Shown piece by piece: positions 8,638 to 19,500 of a stretch of 64,000 bases of DNA. The stretch lies in contig JADJRC010000014.1 in the NCBI GenBank assembly GCA_016712415.1, forward strand, positions 124,001 through 188,000, in the 5' to 3' direction. This stretch comes from Lewinellaceae bacterium. GTDB taxonomy: Bacteria; Bacteroidota; Bacteroidia; Chitinophagales; Saprospiraceae. Numbering within the stretch: the stretch's first letter is position 1; each line of letters starts with the position of its first letter. Below the pieces are notes generated by a model. That model was not told the DNA's origin and ran no database searches. It worked only from the letters and a program-made list of their open reading frames with translations. Made by a program: the position numbers and the translations under genes.

Positions 8638-9615
8638 TTACTTGTCCCCTTTCCGTTCTTTTACCGCCTCCATTTTTCCTTCGATCTCGTCAATTTTTTC
8701 CAGTACCAGCCTGTCGCGGTCGTCGGGCCGTTTCATTTTCTCCATCCACTTTTTCGCGAGATCGGGCTTGCCGTTGTGCAGGGCGATCAGGCTGCACAGG
8801 GAAAGCACGGCATCGTCGAGATCGCGCAGCATTTTGCCGTTCTTGATTGCCGCGACATTACTGAGCACCCTTGAGCCTAACACACCCGGGCGGAGTCCGC
8901 CCTTCGTGAATACATAGCGGACATCGACATTAATGGAATCCTTCGATCGGTCGTACTGTCCCCAGATCACCAGGTCTGCATTACAATTCCGGCCTATCCT
9001 TCCGGCGCCTTCGATATCGGGCGTGTTGTCGCGCGCCTCGGCTCCGGGAAATATTTCCACATCGGCCGGGAGGTTGTTGCGGCTGGTCAGGTCGCGGATG
9101 CGGGTTTGCAGGGCAAGTTCCGGTCTGGCGCCTGCATCGCTCAGGTTTTGAAATGGCAACAGCAGGATACGATAGTCTTTTGGGTCAAATGGCGGGCAGG
9201 ACTGCTCCACATTAGCCGCTGCCGGTTTATCTTGTCCCCTGCGGTTCAGCCAGACACCGATCAAGAGGCCGACCAGGAGCATACTGCCGCCGCCGATCAG
9301 CCAGTATAAAAGTGGCGAACGCTTTTGGGTCGCAGGGGTACGGGGTGTTCTTCCGGATGCGAGGGTATCGAGCGCATATAAAAGTGCGTCGTTCACCTGG
9401 CTGTATTGCCGTTGTGCTTCCTGAAACGAGAGAATGCCTTTGATTTCCTGTTGCCGTGCAGCGTGATAATTGGCCTCCACGACGTGCAGGGTACGCACCG
9501 ATTCGGCATACCGGGGGTCTTTTTCCAGAAAACCGATGAGCGTCTGAAGTGCCCGGCCGGTTTCTCCCTGCCGGAGCAGGCTGCGGGTCAACGCTATGAC
9601 TTCGTTTATCTCCAT
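8638..9615 (-). CDS. membrane protein with EAD11-like N-terminal domain and TolB-like C-terminal domain
   Basis: 325 aa. Residues 1-90 are helical and fit the effector-associated domain 11 pattern (an early LLRQGETGRAL, then a long helix and IKGILSFQEAQRQYSQVNDALLYAL). EADs are small death-fold-like adaptors found in predicted bacterial conflict systems. A single membrane helix follows (about 105-125, LLYWLIGGGSMLLVGLLIGVW). The rest begins YRILLLPFQNLSD and contains ADLVIWGQYD, resembling the TolB N-terminal/FlgO-like fold that is normally extracytoplasmic. A partner EAD protein is not seen in the window. Function unknown. Confidence 0.7.
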   Translation of the reverse strand: MEINEVIALTRSLLRQGETGRALQTLIGFLEKDPRYAESVRTLHVVEANYHAARQQEIKGILSFQEAQRQYSQVNDALLYALDTLASGRTPRTPATQKRSPLLYWLIGGGSMLLVGLLIGVWLNRRGQDKPAAANVEQSCPPFDPKDYRILLLPFQNLSDAGARPELALQTRIRDLTSRNNLPADVEIFPGAEARDNTPDIEGAGRIGRNCNADLVIWGQYDRSKDSINVDVRYVFTKGGLRPGVLGSRVLSNVAAIKNGKMLRDLDDAVLSLCSLIALHNGKPDLAKKWMEKMKRPDDRDRLVLEKIDEIEGKMEAVKERKGDK

Positions 9616-9641
9616 TTGGAATAGTTTAATCGCGATGCAAA

Positions 9642-10523
9642 TTACCCAAGTTCTTTCAAACAGCGGATCAAACTTTCCCGCCAGTGCGGAATCTCCAGGT
9701 TAAAAGCAGCCTTGATCTTCCCTTTGTCCAGCACACTGAACGGCGGGCGCAAGGCAGGCGTCGGAAAATCGGCCGTAGTGATGGGATGTACGCGACAGTC
9801 CATTTTTTTCAGTTCAAATATTGCATGGGCAAAATCGTACCAGCTCGTTACCCCTTCATTGGAGTAATGCCAAACCCCGTGAATATCTGCCGCCGGTATT
9901 TCTCTTGTCCCGACTTTGCGGATGACCTGCAGGATGGCGCCGGCCAGGTCGGGGGCATAGGTCGGCGTACCGATCTGGTCGAACACCACATTCAGCGTCT
10001 TGCGTTCAGCGCCGAGGCGCAGCATGGTTTTCACAAAATTGTTGCCGAAGGCGGAATATACCCAGGAGGTGCGCACCACCATGGACAGCGGGTTGGTTCG
10101 CAGCACGGCGCGGTCGCCCGCGAGTTTGGTGCGCGCGTACACACTTTTGGGGCTGACGGGGTCATCTTCCCGGAAGGGCGTGTTTTGCCGGTTGTGGTAG
10201 ACGTAATCGGTGGAGAGGTGTACGACGGGTATACCCCTGGCAGCGCATGCTTCAGCCAGGTTTTCGGCGCCCTTCACATTGATCCTGCGGGCTGCCTGCG
10301 GCTCGCTTTCCGCCTTGTCGACAGCCGTCCAGGCGGCACAATTTACGCACCACTTCAGTTCGTCGTTACCCAGGCTTTCAAAAAGCGCCCGGACTGCCCT
10401 GCGGTTGGTAATATCAGTGTCGCCGAGATCGACGAACACAAAGCGCCATTGCGGGTATTGCGCGCTCAGTTGCCGGAAGCACTGTCCGACCTGTCCAAGG
10501 CCGCCTGTAATGAGTATTGTCAT
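9642..10523 (-). CDS. rmlD: dTDP-4-dehydrorhamnose reductase
   Basis: An NAD(P)H-dependent reductase that makes dTDP-L-rhamnose for cell-surface polysaccharide. The 293-aa protein has the Rossmann motif ITGGLGQVGQ at its start, HLSTDYVYHN, the YARTKLAGD catalytic YxxxK, and RTSWVYSAFGNNFVKTMLRL typical of RmlD. The start at 10523 places MTILITGG at the N terminus; the longer ORF from 10595 would add 24 unlikely residues. No rmlA, B or C genes are adjacent. Confidence 0.9.
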   Translation of the reverse strand: MTILITGGLGQVGQCFRQLSAQYPQWRFVFVDLGDTDITNRRAVRALFESLGNDELKWCVNCAAWTAVDKAESEPQAARRINVKGAENLAEACAARGIPVVHLSTDYVYHNRQNTPFREDDPVSPKSVYARTKLAGDRAVLRTNPLSMVVRTSWVYSAFGNNFVKTMLRLGAERKTLNVVFDQIGTPTYAPDLAGAILQVIRKVGTREIPAADIHGVWHYSNEGVTSWYDFAHAIFELKKMDCRVHPITTADFPTPALRPPFSVLDKGKIKAAFNLEIPHWRESLIRCLKELG

Positions 10524-10619
10524 TGTTGTATTGAGAAATTGCCGGGAAACGGTGGGCAAATGTACATGATAGCGTGAAAAGGTCGCGCAAGACACTACTT
10601 TCGCTGCAAAATTCCGGTT

Positions 10620-12878
10620 ATGAGAATTGCCCTGCTCCCCCTGCTCTTATTCCTGCACCTGATTGCGCATGCCCAGCAGTCCGAACGTATGCTGCATATC
10701 CAGCGATCCACAACAGAAATAAAACTAGACGGCAACCCTGATGAATCTGCCTGGCAAACGGCCACCGTACTTACAGATTTCCAGCGGCAGTTCCCGGTAG
10801 ATACCGGACTCGCAACCGCCCGTACCGAGCTGCGTCTGACGTTTGACGCGCAGCACCTGTATATCGCGGCTGTTTGTTATCAGCAACGCAGCAGTTATAC
10901 CGTGCCGAGTTTGAAACGGGATTTTCCGTCGGGCACCAGCGATGTACTGAACATTCTGCTCAACCCATCCAAGGACGGCCTCAACGGATTTTTGTTTGGC
11001 ATCAGTCCGCTCAACGTACAGCGCGAGGCGCTCATTGACAACGGCACCACACTGTCGTACGAATGGGACAACCGCTGGGAATCGGCGGTACAGAATTTTG
11101 ACGATCGCTGGGTGGCGGAAATCGCCATCCCCTTCAAAACGCTGCGCTATACCGTTTCGCAGGGCGACAACAGCTGGCTCGTCAATTTTCTGCGCGGCCG
11201 CCTCAACACCTGGGAGGTCAGCACCTGGCGCCCTGTCCCGCAGCAGTTTCCGGCCAACAACCTGGCCTTTACGGGCACTTTGTACTGGGATACGCCGCCG
11301 CCCAAACCGGGTGTGAACATCGCCCTCATACCCTATTCGATCGGGAGTTACACGCAGGATTACAAGCGCAACCCCAATTCCCTGGAGTTGGAAGAAAAGA
11401 CCGGCAGGTGGTCGGGGGATATTGGCGGCGACGCCAAAATCGGCATCACCCCGTCCCTGAACCTCGATCTGACGTTTAACCCGGATTTCAGCCAGGTAGA
11501 GGTAGACCGTCAGGTGGCCAACCTGAGTCGTTTCGAGTTGTTTTTCCCGGAGCGGCGGCAGTTTTTTCTCGAAAATCGCGACCTTTTTGCCATGTTCGGG
11601 TTTCCGGGCACAAGGCCGTTCTTCTCCCGGCGCATCGGCCTGGCACGCAATCCGCCGACCGGATTCAACGAATCCGTGCCCATTCTGGCCGGCGGGCGCC
11701 TGAGCGGCAAGATCAACGACGACTGGCGGATCGGGCTGCTGAACATGCAAACCAAACGGGTAGAATGGGATTCCATGCACGCGCTTCCCGGAGCCAATTT
11801 CACCGTGGTGACCCTTCAAAGAAAGATGTTCGGCCGCAGCGCCCTGAGCGGCATTTTTGTCGACAAGGAAAACGCGCTCGGCGGCCTGAATGAAACACAG
11901 CGCGCCGGATATAACTCCTGGAACCGCATAGCGGGGCTGGAATACAACCTCAACTCCGCCGATAACCGGTGGACGGGAGAATGGTATTACCACCGTTCTT
12001 TTTCGCCCGACCCCGGGCAGCGCGGTTACACCCTGGCGCAATACCTCGGGTATAGCGAGCGCCACCTCAATGTCTTTTTGGCCTATATGCGCGTCGACAG
12101 CAACTACACAGCCGAGGCAGGGTTTGTGCCCCGCAACGGCATCCAGAATTTTTACCCTGGCATCGGCTGGACCTTTTACCCCAAACATCGATTTATCAAT
12201 ACCTGGCGCATCGGGGTGGAGGGCGACATCAACTATTCCTTCGACTGGCAGGAGACGGATCGCGACCTGAGTTTTTTGCTGGATATCAAACTGAAAGACC
12301 AGACCAGCATGGTTTTTCGGGTTTTCAACAACTACACCTTTTTATTCGAAGATTTTGACCCGACAAACCTGAATGAGCCGGGCACACTGCCCCTGCCCGG
12401 CAACAAGGGCTATGCGTATTCGGGGGCAAGGTTTGACATTGTCAGCAGTACCACCTACAACCTACAAGGAGAAATGGCGCTGACCGCAGGAAGGTATTTC
12501 AACGGACGCCTGCTGCGAATGGAGGGCGATATCAGCTACCGCTGGCAGCCTATCGGTACCTTTGCCATGAGTTACAGTTTTAATCGCATTCGCCTGCCGG
12601 ACCCATACGCGGCAGCCGATTTTTGGCTGCTGGGGCCAAGGGCGGAAATGTCGTTTACACGAAAACTGTTTGCCAGCGCTTTTTTCCAGTATAATACCCA
12701 GGCCAACAATTTCAACATAAATGCGCGGTTGCAATGGCGCTTCGCCCCGGTATCCGATGTATTTCTGGTGTATACCGACAACAGTTATGCGGAGCCGGTT
12801 CCGAATTCCCCCGTTCGTTTTTTTACCCCCAAAAACAAGACTATCGTATTAAAAATGGTGTATTGGCTAAATGTGTGA
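10620..12878 (+). CDS. DUF5916 outer-membrane protein with CBM9-like domain
   Basis: 752 aa with a signal peptide (MRIALLPLLLFLHLIAHAQ). Residues about 25-210 form a carbohydrate-binding-module-9-like domain (IKLDGNPDESAWQTA, HLYIAAVCYQ). The remainder has the DUF5916 features (DFSQVEVDRQVANLSRFELFFPERRQFFLENRDLFA, FFSRRIGLARN) followed by aromatic beta-strands of a probable outer-membrane barrel. The biological role of the family is unknown; surface carbohydrate interaction or transport is a guess. A long antisense ORF within it is a shadow. Confidence 0.88.
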   Translation: MRIALLPLLLFLHLIAHAQQSERMLHIQRSTTEIKLDGNPDESAWQTATVLTDFQRQFPVDTGLATARTELRLTFDAQHLYIAAVCYQQRSSYTVPSLKRDFPSGTSDVLNILLNPSKDGLNGFLFGISPLNVQREALIDNGTTLSYEWDNRWESAVQNFDDRWVAEIAIPFKTLRYTVSQGDNSWLVNFLRGRLNTWEVSTWRPVPQQFPANNLAFTGTLYWDTPPPKPGVNIALIPYSIGSYTQDYKRNPNSLELEEKTGRWSGDIGGDAKIGITPSLNLDLTFNPDFSQVEVDRQVANLSRFELFFPERRQFFLENRDLFAMFGFPGTRPFFSRRIGLARNPPTGFNESVPILAGGRLSGKINDDWRIGLLNMQTKRVEWDSMHALPGANFTVVTLQRKMFGRSALSGIFVDKENALGGLNETQRAGYNSWNRIAGLEYNLNSADNRWTGEWYYHRSFSPDPGQRGYTLAQYLGYSERHLNVFLAYMRVDSNYTAEAGFVPRNGIQNFYPGIGWTFYPKHRFINTWRIGVEGDINYSFDWQETDRDLSFLLDIKLKDQTSMVFRVFNNYTFLFEDFDPTNLNEPGTLPLPGNKGYAYSGARFDIVSSTTYNLQGEMALTAGRYFNGRLLRMEGDISYRWQPIGTFAMSYSFNRIRLPDPYAAADFWLLGPRAEMSFTRKLFASAFFQYNTQANNFNINARLQWRFAPVSDVFLVYTDNSYAEPVPNSPVRFFTPKNKTIVLKMVYWLNV

Positions 12879-12922
12879 TGCAGCATTCATCGCGAAGAAT
12901 AGTTTTTTTTAAAAGGCGTTTT

Positions 12923-12930
12923 TACATTTG
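12923..12930 (+). promoter_or_regulatory. -7 element TACATTTG
   Basis: A match to TAnnTTTG, 62 nt before the ATG at 12992 of the glucosaminidase gene. No clear -33 TTG. Confidence 0.4.
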
Positions 12931-12991
12931 GCCATGAAACCGGATTGCTGACACATCTTGAATTCCGAAACACAAAATATTGACACACAAT

Positions 12992-14470
12992 ATGAAAAGT
13001 ATTTTCCCAGCGCTATTGCTCGCCCTGTTGATGGCACAAGGCTGCAGTTCTCTCAAAAAAAACAGGTCTTCCGCACCCGCTTCTGCCTCCGTCAGTCGCT
13101 CGGGCAGCGACCGCAACCAGGACTATGCAACCAAGTTTGCATCGGCTGCCATGCTCGAAATGGAGCGCGACGGCATTCCCGCCAGTATAATACTCGCACA
13201 GGGAATCCTGGAAAGTGGCGCCGGCACCAGCGATCTGGCCCGAAATGCCAACAACCACTTCGGGATCAAATGCGGCAACGACTGGAACGGAAAAACATTT
13301 AATAAAAAAGACGACGACCGCGACGCAAACGGCAATCTGATCGAGTCCTGTTTCCGGAGATACAACAAGGTGGAAGAGAGTTTTAACGACCACGGTGAAT
13401 TCCTGCGCGACCCGCGCAAGGAATTCCGTTATGGCTTTTTATTCAAACTGGACCGTACCGACTACAAGGGCTGGGCAGAGGGTCTGGAGGCTGCCGGTTA
13501 TTCAACATCCAATACCTACAGCGAAAAACTGATCGACATTATCGAGCGCTATAAATTGTATGAATATGACAGGCCGGCAGATGGCCGGCCCGGCGGAATA
13601 TTGCCCAATCCGCAAAACCCCAATGCAGGCAGCGGTACCGACGCGCAAATCCCGCTGCCCAATCCCGCCAACCGGATCGGGCGTATCAACGACACCAAAG
13701 TGGTGCTGACACGGGAAGGAGAGACCATCACCGATATAGCCAAGGCTTACCGCCTGAATGCGACCAAAGTAGCCAATTACAATGACAGAGGCTATACACC
13801 CGCTCAAAAACTCGGCGCGAATACGCGCATATTTATCCAGCAGAAAAAGAGCAAATGGAACGGCCGCGCCAAGGAACACTATGTAAAGGACGCGGAAAGC
13901 ATGTTCGATATCGCCCAACTGTACGGCGTCCGGCTCGACAAACTGCTCGAATACAACCGCATCAGTCCGGGGCAGGAGCCTGCTACCGGCGAACGGGTGC
14001 GGCTGAAAGGCAAACGCCCCCTGAGCGATAACCTCAAACTGCGGGAAGCGGGCGACCCGACACCCAACCAAACCGGCAGCCCTTATCCTACCCCGCCAAC
14101 CAGTGAAACACTCGAACCCGATACGGAGGGCTATCTCGACCCCATTGGCGAGGAGCAGGCAAAACCCGACCAGCCCGCCAAGCCCAACCTGCCGCCCGAC
14201 ATGAAGCCTCCAGTGGTGACAGGCACCCCCTATCCGCCCGATCCGGTGCCCAACCAGCCCACTATGGATCAGCCGTCGGGCCAACCCAACCAGCCGGGCA
14301 TCCCGCAGACAAAACCGCAAGGCGCCGGTACCGGCTATCACGTGGTCGTTAAGGGCGATACCCTGTTCAATATTTCGCGCCGCTACAACACCACGGTAGC
14401 GAAGCTCAAACAACTGAACAACCTGAGCGACGACACGGTAAAAATCGGGCAGACCCTGCGGGTGCAATAA
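12992..14470 (+). CDS. glucosaminidase (GH73) lipoprotein with LysM domains
   Basis: Hydrolyses the glycan chain of peptidoglycan. Signal sequence with lipobox (LLMAQGC at about residue 20) suggests outer-membrane anchoring. The GH73 domain spans about residues 40-190 and contains IPASIILAQGILESGAGTSDLA, with Glu as the probable catalytic acid, and NNHFGIKC. Two weaker LysM-like segments follow (about 230-345). A Pro-rich linker then leads to a clear C-terminal LysM (YHVVVKGDTLFNISRRYNTTVAKLKQLN). Start at 12992 was preferred over 12980 because it gives a regular signal. Confidence 0.9.
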   Translation: MKSIFPALLLALLMAQGCSSLKKNRSSAPASASVSRSGSDRNQDYATKFASAAMLEMERDGIPASIILAQGILESGAGTSDLARNANNHFGIKCGNDWNGKTFNKKDDDRDANGNLIESCFRRYNKVEESFNDHGEFLRDPRKEFRYGFLFKLDRTDYKGWAEGLEAAGYSTSNTYSEKLIDIIERYKLYEYDRPADGRPGGILPNPQNPNAGSGTDAQIPLPNPANRIGRINDTKVVLTREGETITDIAKAYRLNATKVANYNDRGYTPAQKLGANTRIFIQQKKSKWNGRAKEHYVKDAESMFDIAQLYGVRLDKLLEYNRISPGQEPATGERVRLKGKRPLSDNLKLREAGDPTPNQTGSPYPTPPTSETLEPDTEGYLDPIGEEQAKPDQPAKPNLPPDMKPPVVTGTPYPPDPVPNQPTMDQPSGQPNQPGIPQTKPQGAGTGYHVVVKGDTLFNISRRYNTTVAKLKQLNNLSDDTVKIGQTLRVQ

Positions 14471-14574
14471 ACACCTGGAACGCTGCTGCTTGCGCTGAAA
14501 AGTCTTGAACGGGACTGACAACGAGGCGCCATCATGCCCTACTTTTGCGTGGATTTTAAACAGCACCCGACTTC

Positions 14575-15063
14575 TTGGAAAACGACGCCACCCAACACCC
14601 TGATCCCGCACTGGCCCGGCTTGATGTGCTCGCATCCCTGCTGGACAACCGCTTCCGCATTCCGGGAACCAATATCCGGTTCGGACTCGACGGCATTATC
14701 GGCCTCGTACCATACGTCGGCGACATCGCCGGTTTTGTGGTCTCCGGATTTCTCCTGCATACCATGATCCGGCGGGGAGCGGGGCCGTTCCTGATGCTCC
14801 GCATGATGGGCAATTTTGTGATCGACGCCGTCGTAGGTGTGGTACCCCTCGCCGGCGACCTGTTTGATTTCGGCTTCAAGGCCAACCGCCGCAACGTGGA
14901 TTTGCTAAAAAAATACTACGCCGACGGGCAGGCCAAGCCCCCCGCAAAAGGATCGCTGGCGCTGCTGGGGCTCTTGTTTTTTGTCCTTTTTGCCGCTTTG
15001 ATCTGGGGGATATGGAAACTTGCCGCGATGTTGGTGGGATGGGCGTGGAACAGCTGGCAGTAG
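14575..15063 (+). CDS. DUF4112 membrane protein
   Basis: 162 aa. The family pattern is clear: LDVLASLLDNRFRIPGTNIRFGLDGIIGLVPYVGDIAG, a hydrophobic helix, and VVGVVPLAGDLFDFGFKANRRNVDLL, ending with a C-terminal membrane helix. Function unknown. The only reasonable in-frame start is TTG at 14575, because a TAA lies 18 nt upstream; the next candidate is well inside the conserved region. A TACTTTTG -7-like octamer at 14540-14547 lies just upstream. Confidence 0.8.
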   Translation: MENDATQHPDPALARLDVLASLLDNRFRIPGTNIRFGLDGIIGLVPYVGDIAGFVVSGFLLHTMIRRGAGPFLMLRMMGNFVIDAVVGVVPLAGDLFDFGFKANRRNVDLLKKYYADGQAKPPAKGSLALLGLLFFVLFAALIWGIWKLAAMLVGWAWNSWQ

Positions 15064-15218
15064 GCAGGGGCAATTGCAACAAAACTGACAAAACAAGGGA
15101 AATACATTCCACAAAAGCGGTAATTTCGATAAAGCGTGTAGTCAACCTGAAAAAACAGGGATAAATTTCGGAGCCGAATAACCGGCCCAAACAATCAACG
15201 TCTTTATCCGCATTTCCT

Positions 15219-16511
15219 ATGAACCGACTACTACGCCTTTGGCTGCTTCTGCTGCCATGTGCAGCCATTGCCGGCACCCCGTCCCTCTCCTCTTTTTGCC
15301 TTTCATCCGGACCGGTCTTTGCAGACACTATTCCGCCCGACATCACCTGTCCGCAAAACATCACCCTGACCCCTGCACCTAACGATTGCAGCGCTCCGTT
15401 CAGTTACTCCATCCTGGTGAGCGACGATCAACCGAATCCGGTACTCAGTCAGCTGGAAGGTCTGCCTTCCGGAAGTATGTTTCCCATCGGCACGACCGGC
15501 AATGCCTTCCAGGCAGAAGACGGCGGCGGCAACATATCGGGTTGCTGGTTTTCAGTAACCGTGCTGCCGCCTGCCCCCATGCTCATCTGCAATGACTTCT
15601 TTCAGATCAGCCTGGGCGCCGGTTGTACCGCAACGCTCACGCCATTTCAGGTGCTGGACTTCCCTTCCAGCGATTGCCTGGACACGTTTTTTGTTGAACT
15701 GGACAAAACACTGCCCTATGGCAACGGTCCCTGGCTGCCGCCGGTACTGACCGCTGCCGACCTGGGAAAACCCTATCAGTTCAGGGTTAGCGATCCCCTG
15801 AGCGGGAACAAATGCTGGGGCACCGTCAAGGCAGTCGACGGACAGCAGCCGGCTTTGGAATGTCAGGATTTAATCATCCCTTGCGCATTGGAGGGTGTGA
15901 CGCCGACATTTTTGAGGGACAGTCTGGGTATTCCATTCGCCATACCCGTCGCCACCGACGATTGTGGCGCCGTCAAATCCCTTACTTTTCAGGATGCCGC
16001 GGTTCTGGAGAATTGCGTCAGCGGCTTTACCCAAACCATACAAAGAACCTGGACTGCCGTGGATAACAGCGGCAACTCCGCTTCCTGTATCCAGTCCGTT
16101 CATTTAAAACCATTGCAATTGCAGGAGATTACCCTGCCCCCGAATGTATCGATGGATTGCCATAACCCCGACCTGTCTACGGCCAATACCGGGGCTCCTG
16201 AATTCAAGTTTTTCGGTATTTCCTACCCCCTCACCTGCAACATCGGGTACACATTTGCAGATACGCTTGTTTCCATATGCCCCGGACATGACCGCGTGCT
16301 GCGGGAGTGGTTCCTTGTCGACTGGTGTACGGGTAATGTGATAGACAGCATTCAACGGATTGACCTGGAGGGTCAGTCCGGGTTGGCAATTGCCTGCGAA
16401 CCTGTTGTTACTGTTGTTGTCAGTCAGACCAATTGCACCGGCGCAACAGACCTGCCGGCAATCGGTCTCGTGGAAGACTGTTCTCCGGTAGCTTCCGTAC
16501 AGGCTTTATAG
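15219..16511 (+). CDS. giant HYR-type surface protein 1, N-terminal part (interrupted by TAG)
   Basis: 430 aa with a signal peptide (MNRLLRLWLLLLPCAAIAG). HYR-like immunoglobulin-type repeats follow (DTIPPDITCPQNITL, YSILVSDDQPNP, FPIGTTGNAFQAEDGGGNISGCWFSVTV), with many Cys and Asp residues. The frame ends at TAG 16509-16511, but the same frame stays open afterwards and continues EKNGVSG...YVATDSCGNTASC, matching the next paralogue. There the aligned residue is Trp (ARWLADG), so TGG-to-TAG is the simplest explanation. Together with 16512-19772 this is one protein of about 1,517 aa. Confidence 0.85.
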   Translation: MNRLLRLWLLLLPCAAIAGTPSLSSFCLSSGPVFADTIPPDITCPQNITLTPAPNDCSAPFSYSILVSDDQPNPVLSQLEGLPSGSMFPIGTTGNAFQAEDGGGNISGCWFSVTVLPPAPMLICNDFFQISLGAGCTATLTPFQVLDFPSSDCLDTFFVELDKTLPYGNGPWLPPVLTAADLGKPYQFRVSDPLSGNKCWGTVKAVDGQQPALECQDLIIPCALEGVTPTFLRDSLGIPFAIPVATDDCGAVKSLTFQDAAVLENCVSGFTQTIQRTWTAVDNSGNSASCIQSVHLKPLQLQEITLPPNVSMDCHNPDLSTANTGAPEFKFFGISYPLTCNIGYTFADTLVSICPGHDRVLREWFLVDWCTGNVIDSIQRIDLEGQSGLAIACEPVVTVVVSQTNCTGATDLPAIGLVEDCSPVASVQAL

Positions 16512-19500
16512 GAAAAAAACGGCGTCTCCGGCGCCGCAACGGGCCTGCTGCTCACAGGCGGCGCCGTAGGCGTTTTCAATGTTATCAACGATTTTCCCGT
16601 AGGGACAATACCGCTTACCTACGTCGCTACCGACAGTTGCGGCAATACGGCCAGTTGTGTTACCACCCTGGAGGTATTGGACAATGAGCCTCCGGTTGCG
16701 GTATGCGACACCCTTCTGAATATCAACCTGGATGCAAACGGGATAGCAAAAGTCGCCGCCCCCATACTCGATAACGGTTCTTTTGACGCCTGCAACACGC
16801 TTGATTTCAAAGCGCGGCGATTGGAGGTTTCCTCCTGCGAACCCAACGATATGTTTTCGGATACCATATTGTTTTGTTGCGCCGACCGGGGCGATACCAT
16901 CGATATTATTTTAAGGGCATATGACATAAACGCTGTAATGGGTCCGGTCTCCACCGGGTACGCTGCATCGCAATCGGCCGATTGTATTACCCGGATTGCC
17001 GTGAAGGATAATCAGGGACCCAAATGCACCCTGATGCCGAATGTTACGGTAAACTGCGAAAATTTTGACCCAACCCTGGCTGCATACGGCGACCTGCTCA
17101 GCCAAACCTGCGCCGTCGATTCTGTGAGTCGGTCGGCCAATTACAGTCTGTTCGATACAATATGTCACCGCGGCACGATAACGCGTACGTTCCGGGTATT
17201 CGATACAGCAGGCAATTCGGGGCAGTGCACCCAACGCGTGGTCGCCACCTACAGCCAGGATTATTATGTGCGTTTCCCGGATGATGTCATCCTGACGGCC
17301 TGCAACGGCAACGATAATTTTGGCGAGCCGGAAATATTCGGGGAGGATTGTGAATTGATGGGCATTTCGTTTGAGGATGAAACATTTACCGTAGTGCCCG
17401 ACGCATGCATCAAGATCGAAAGAACGTGGACGATCATCAACTGGTGTACCTACAACCCGAACACCACGCTAATCAACGTGCCAAATCCCAACCCCAGTCC
17501 GACAGCCAACCACCAGAGCAACCTGCCGGGACCGGTCGTGTCGGCGCCCGGCGCCTTGCAGCCCTGGAGTGCGACGGTGAAGAAAATCAATCCGGCAGAC
17601 GCAGATGTGACAGATTTTGCCACTTTCTGGTCGGCAAATGCAAACGGATACCGGTATAAACAGGTCATCAAGATCATAGACACCCAAAAACCGCAGATCG
17701 ACCTCTGCCCTGCCCTCTCCGGCATAGCCGACACAACGGGCAACGATTCCCTCCTGTGGAATGAGCCTTACTGGTCGTATGCCGGCAACAGTGACATGCC
17801 CGAAGGGCCGGCAGACCTGCATATCACGGCCACCGATCTCTGCGCGGGCGCTAACCTGCAATTCAGTTACCTGCTGTTTCTGGACCTGGACAACGACGGG
17901 ACCAGAGAAACGGTAGTCAACAGCGACAATCCACCGGCGCCGGGTACGGTGAATTTCGACAACGCCAATATGCCTAACTACAGCGGCGGGACAGTCAGGG
18001 ATTTTGACGCGCGTGCCGTTTCCGCTGACGAGTTGTACCGTTTCGCCTTGCACGAGACTGTTGACGGCGATAACAGCACGGCTTCCGTTCGATGGAAAAC
18101 AGCCGCGACGCCAGGCAACCCCGGTATTGCGCCCCAACTTCCGCCAGGCTCGCATGCCATCAGGTGGACCGTAACGGATGCCTGCGGAAACCAGAGTACC
18201 TGCAACCGGGAGTTCATCATAGACGGCACTGCACCGGAGATCAGTTGCGACAGCGCCATCACCGTCGAGATCCAGGCCAACTATATCGCCACACTTCCGA
18301 TAGCCGAAGTATTGTTAGACTACACTGACGACACACCATCCGGCCTGCTGTCGCTCAGCCTGCGCAAATCGGGCGCCGGAAGCGGATTCCCTGTAGACAG
18401 CAGTGGCGCTCAGGTCGGGGAATTAATCTACGGATGCAGCGAAACAGGAGCATCCACGGCCGAATTATGGGTCAGCGATCTGGCCGGCAACACCGGTTTT
18501 TGCGAAATAGCCGTTACCGTCACGGATATCGACAGCAGTTGCCAGAACACCAACCTGACCATTGCCGGGCAATTTATGCCGCCGGTGACCGGTGTGACGG
18601 TCGTGCTCAATGCTGCACACCCGCAGTCGCCCCCCATCAACATGACCGGTCTGGTCGACGGGGCATTTTCGCTCCCCGGAGTATTGCCCTTCAAAGGCGA
18701 TTACACGCTCACGCCCTATAAAAATGACAACCCGCTAAACGGCGTGTCTACCTTCGACCTGGTACTCATTTCCAAGCACATCCTCGATATTTTGCCCCTG
18801 GATTCGCCGTACAAATACATCGCGGCAGACGCAAACAAGTCCAATTCCATTACCACCTTCGATATTGTCGAATTGCGAAAACTCATCCTCGGGATATATG
18901 CCGATTTTCCCAACAATACTTCCTGGCGATTCGTGGACAAGGATTTTGTTTTCACAGACCCGCTTGATCCGTTCCAGTCGGCCTTCCCGGAATCTATTGC
19001 CCGGACGAATGTGGTGCATGACCAGTTGGAAGACGATTTTGTGGCGGTCAAGGTCGGAGATGTGAACGACACCGCAATCCCCGACGATCTGGCGCCTGCG
19101 GACATCAGCGTTCGCGCGGATCAGACCCTGTTCTTTGACCTGCAAAACCGTCCCGTACTGGCAGGCGAAACATTCACTACCGGTTTCTTCTGTTCGGAAC
19201 CCGTTTCAGGCTACCAGTTTACCCTGAATTATGACGGCCTCGAGGTCGTGGATATTCTGCCGGGCCAGGGTCTGTCTGTAGCCAACTTCGGCGTTTTCCC
19301 GAATGCGGTCACCTGTTCCGTTGAAAACGGCTCCGGCGGCTTTACACTTGTTTTCCGTTCAAAAAAAGCAGGCCGACTAAGCGAACTGATCGCCATTTCC
19401 AGCCGGATCACCCGTGCCGAAGCCTACAGAATTGCCGGCAATACATCCGAGGCTGCCGTAACCAAACTGGATATCGCGCTCCGTTTCGACCAATCCGAAT

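Noticed and set aside
8638..9615. Defence island around the EAD-like gene
   Set aside because: Neighbours are a MerR regulator and rmlD; no effector, nuclease, or TIR gene is adjacent.
10725..12188. 487-aa antisense ORF in the DUF5916 gene
   Set aside because: Shadow of a clear gene on the other strand; no recognisable domains.
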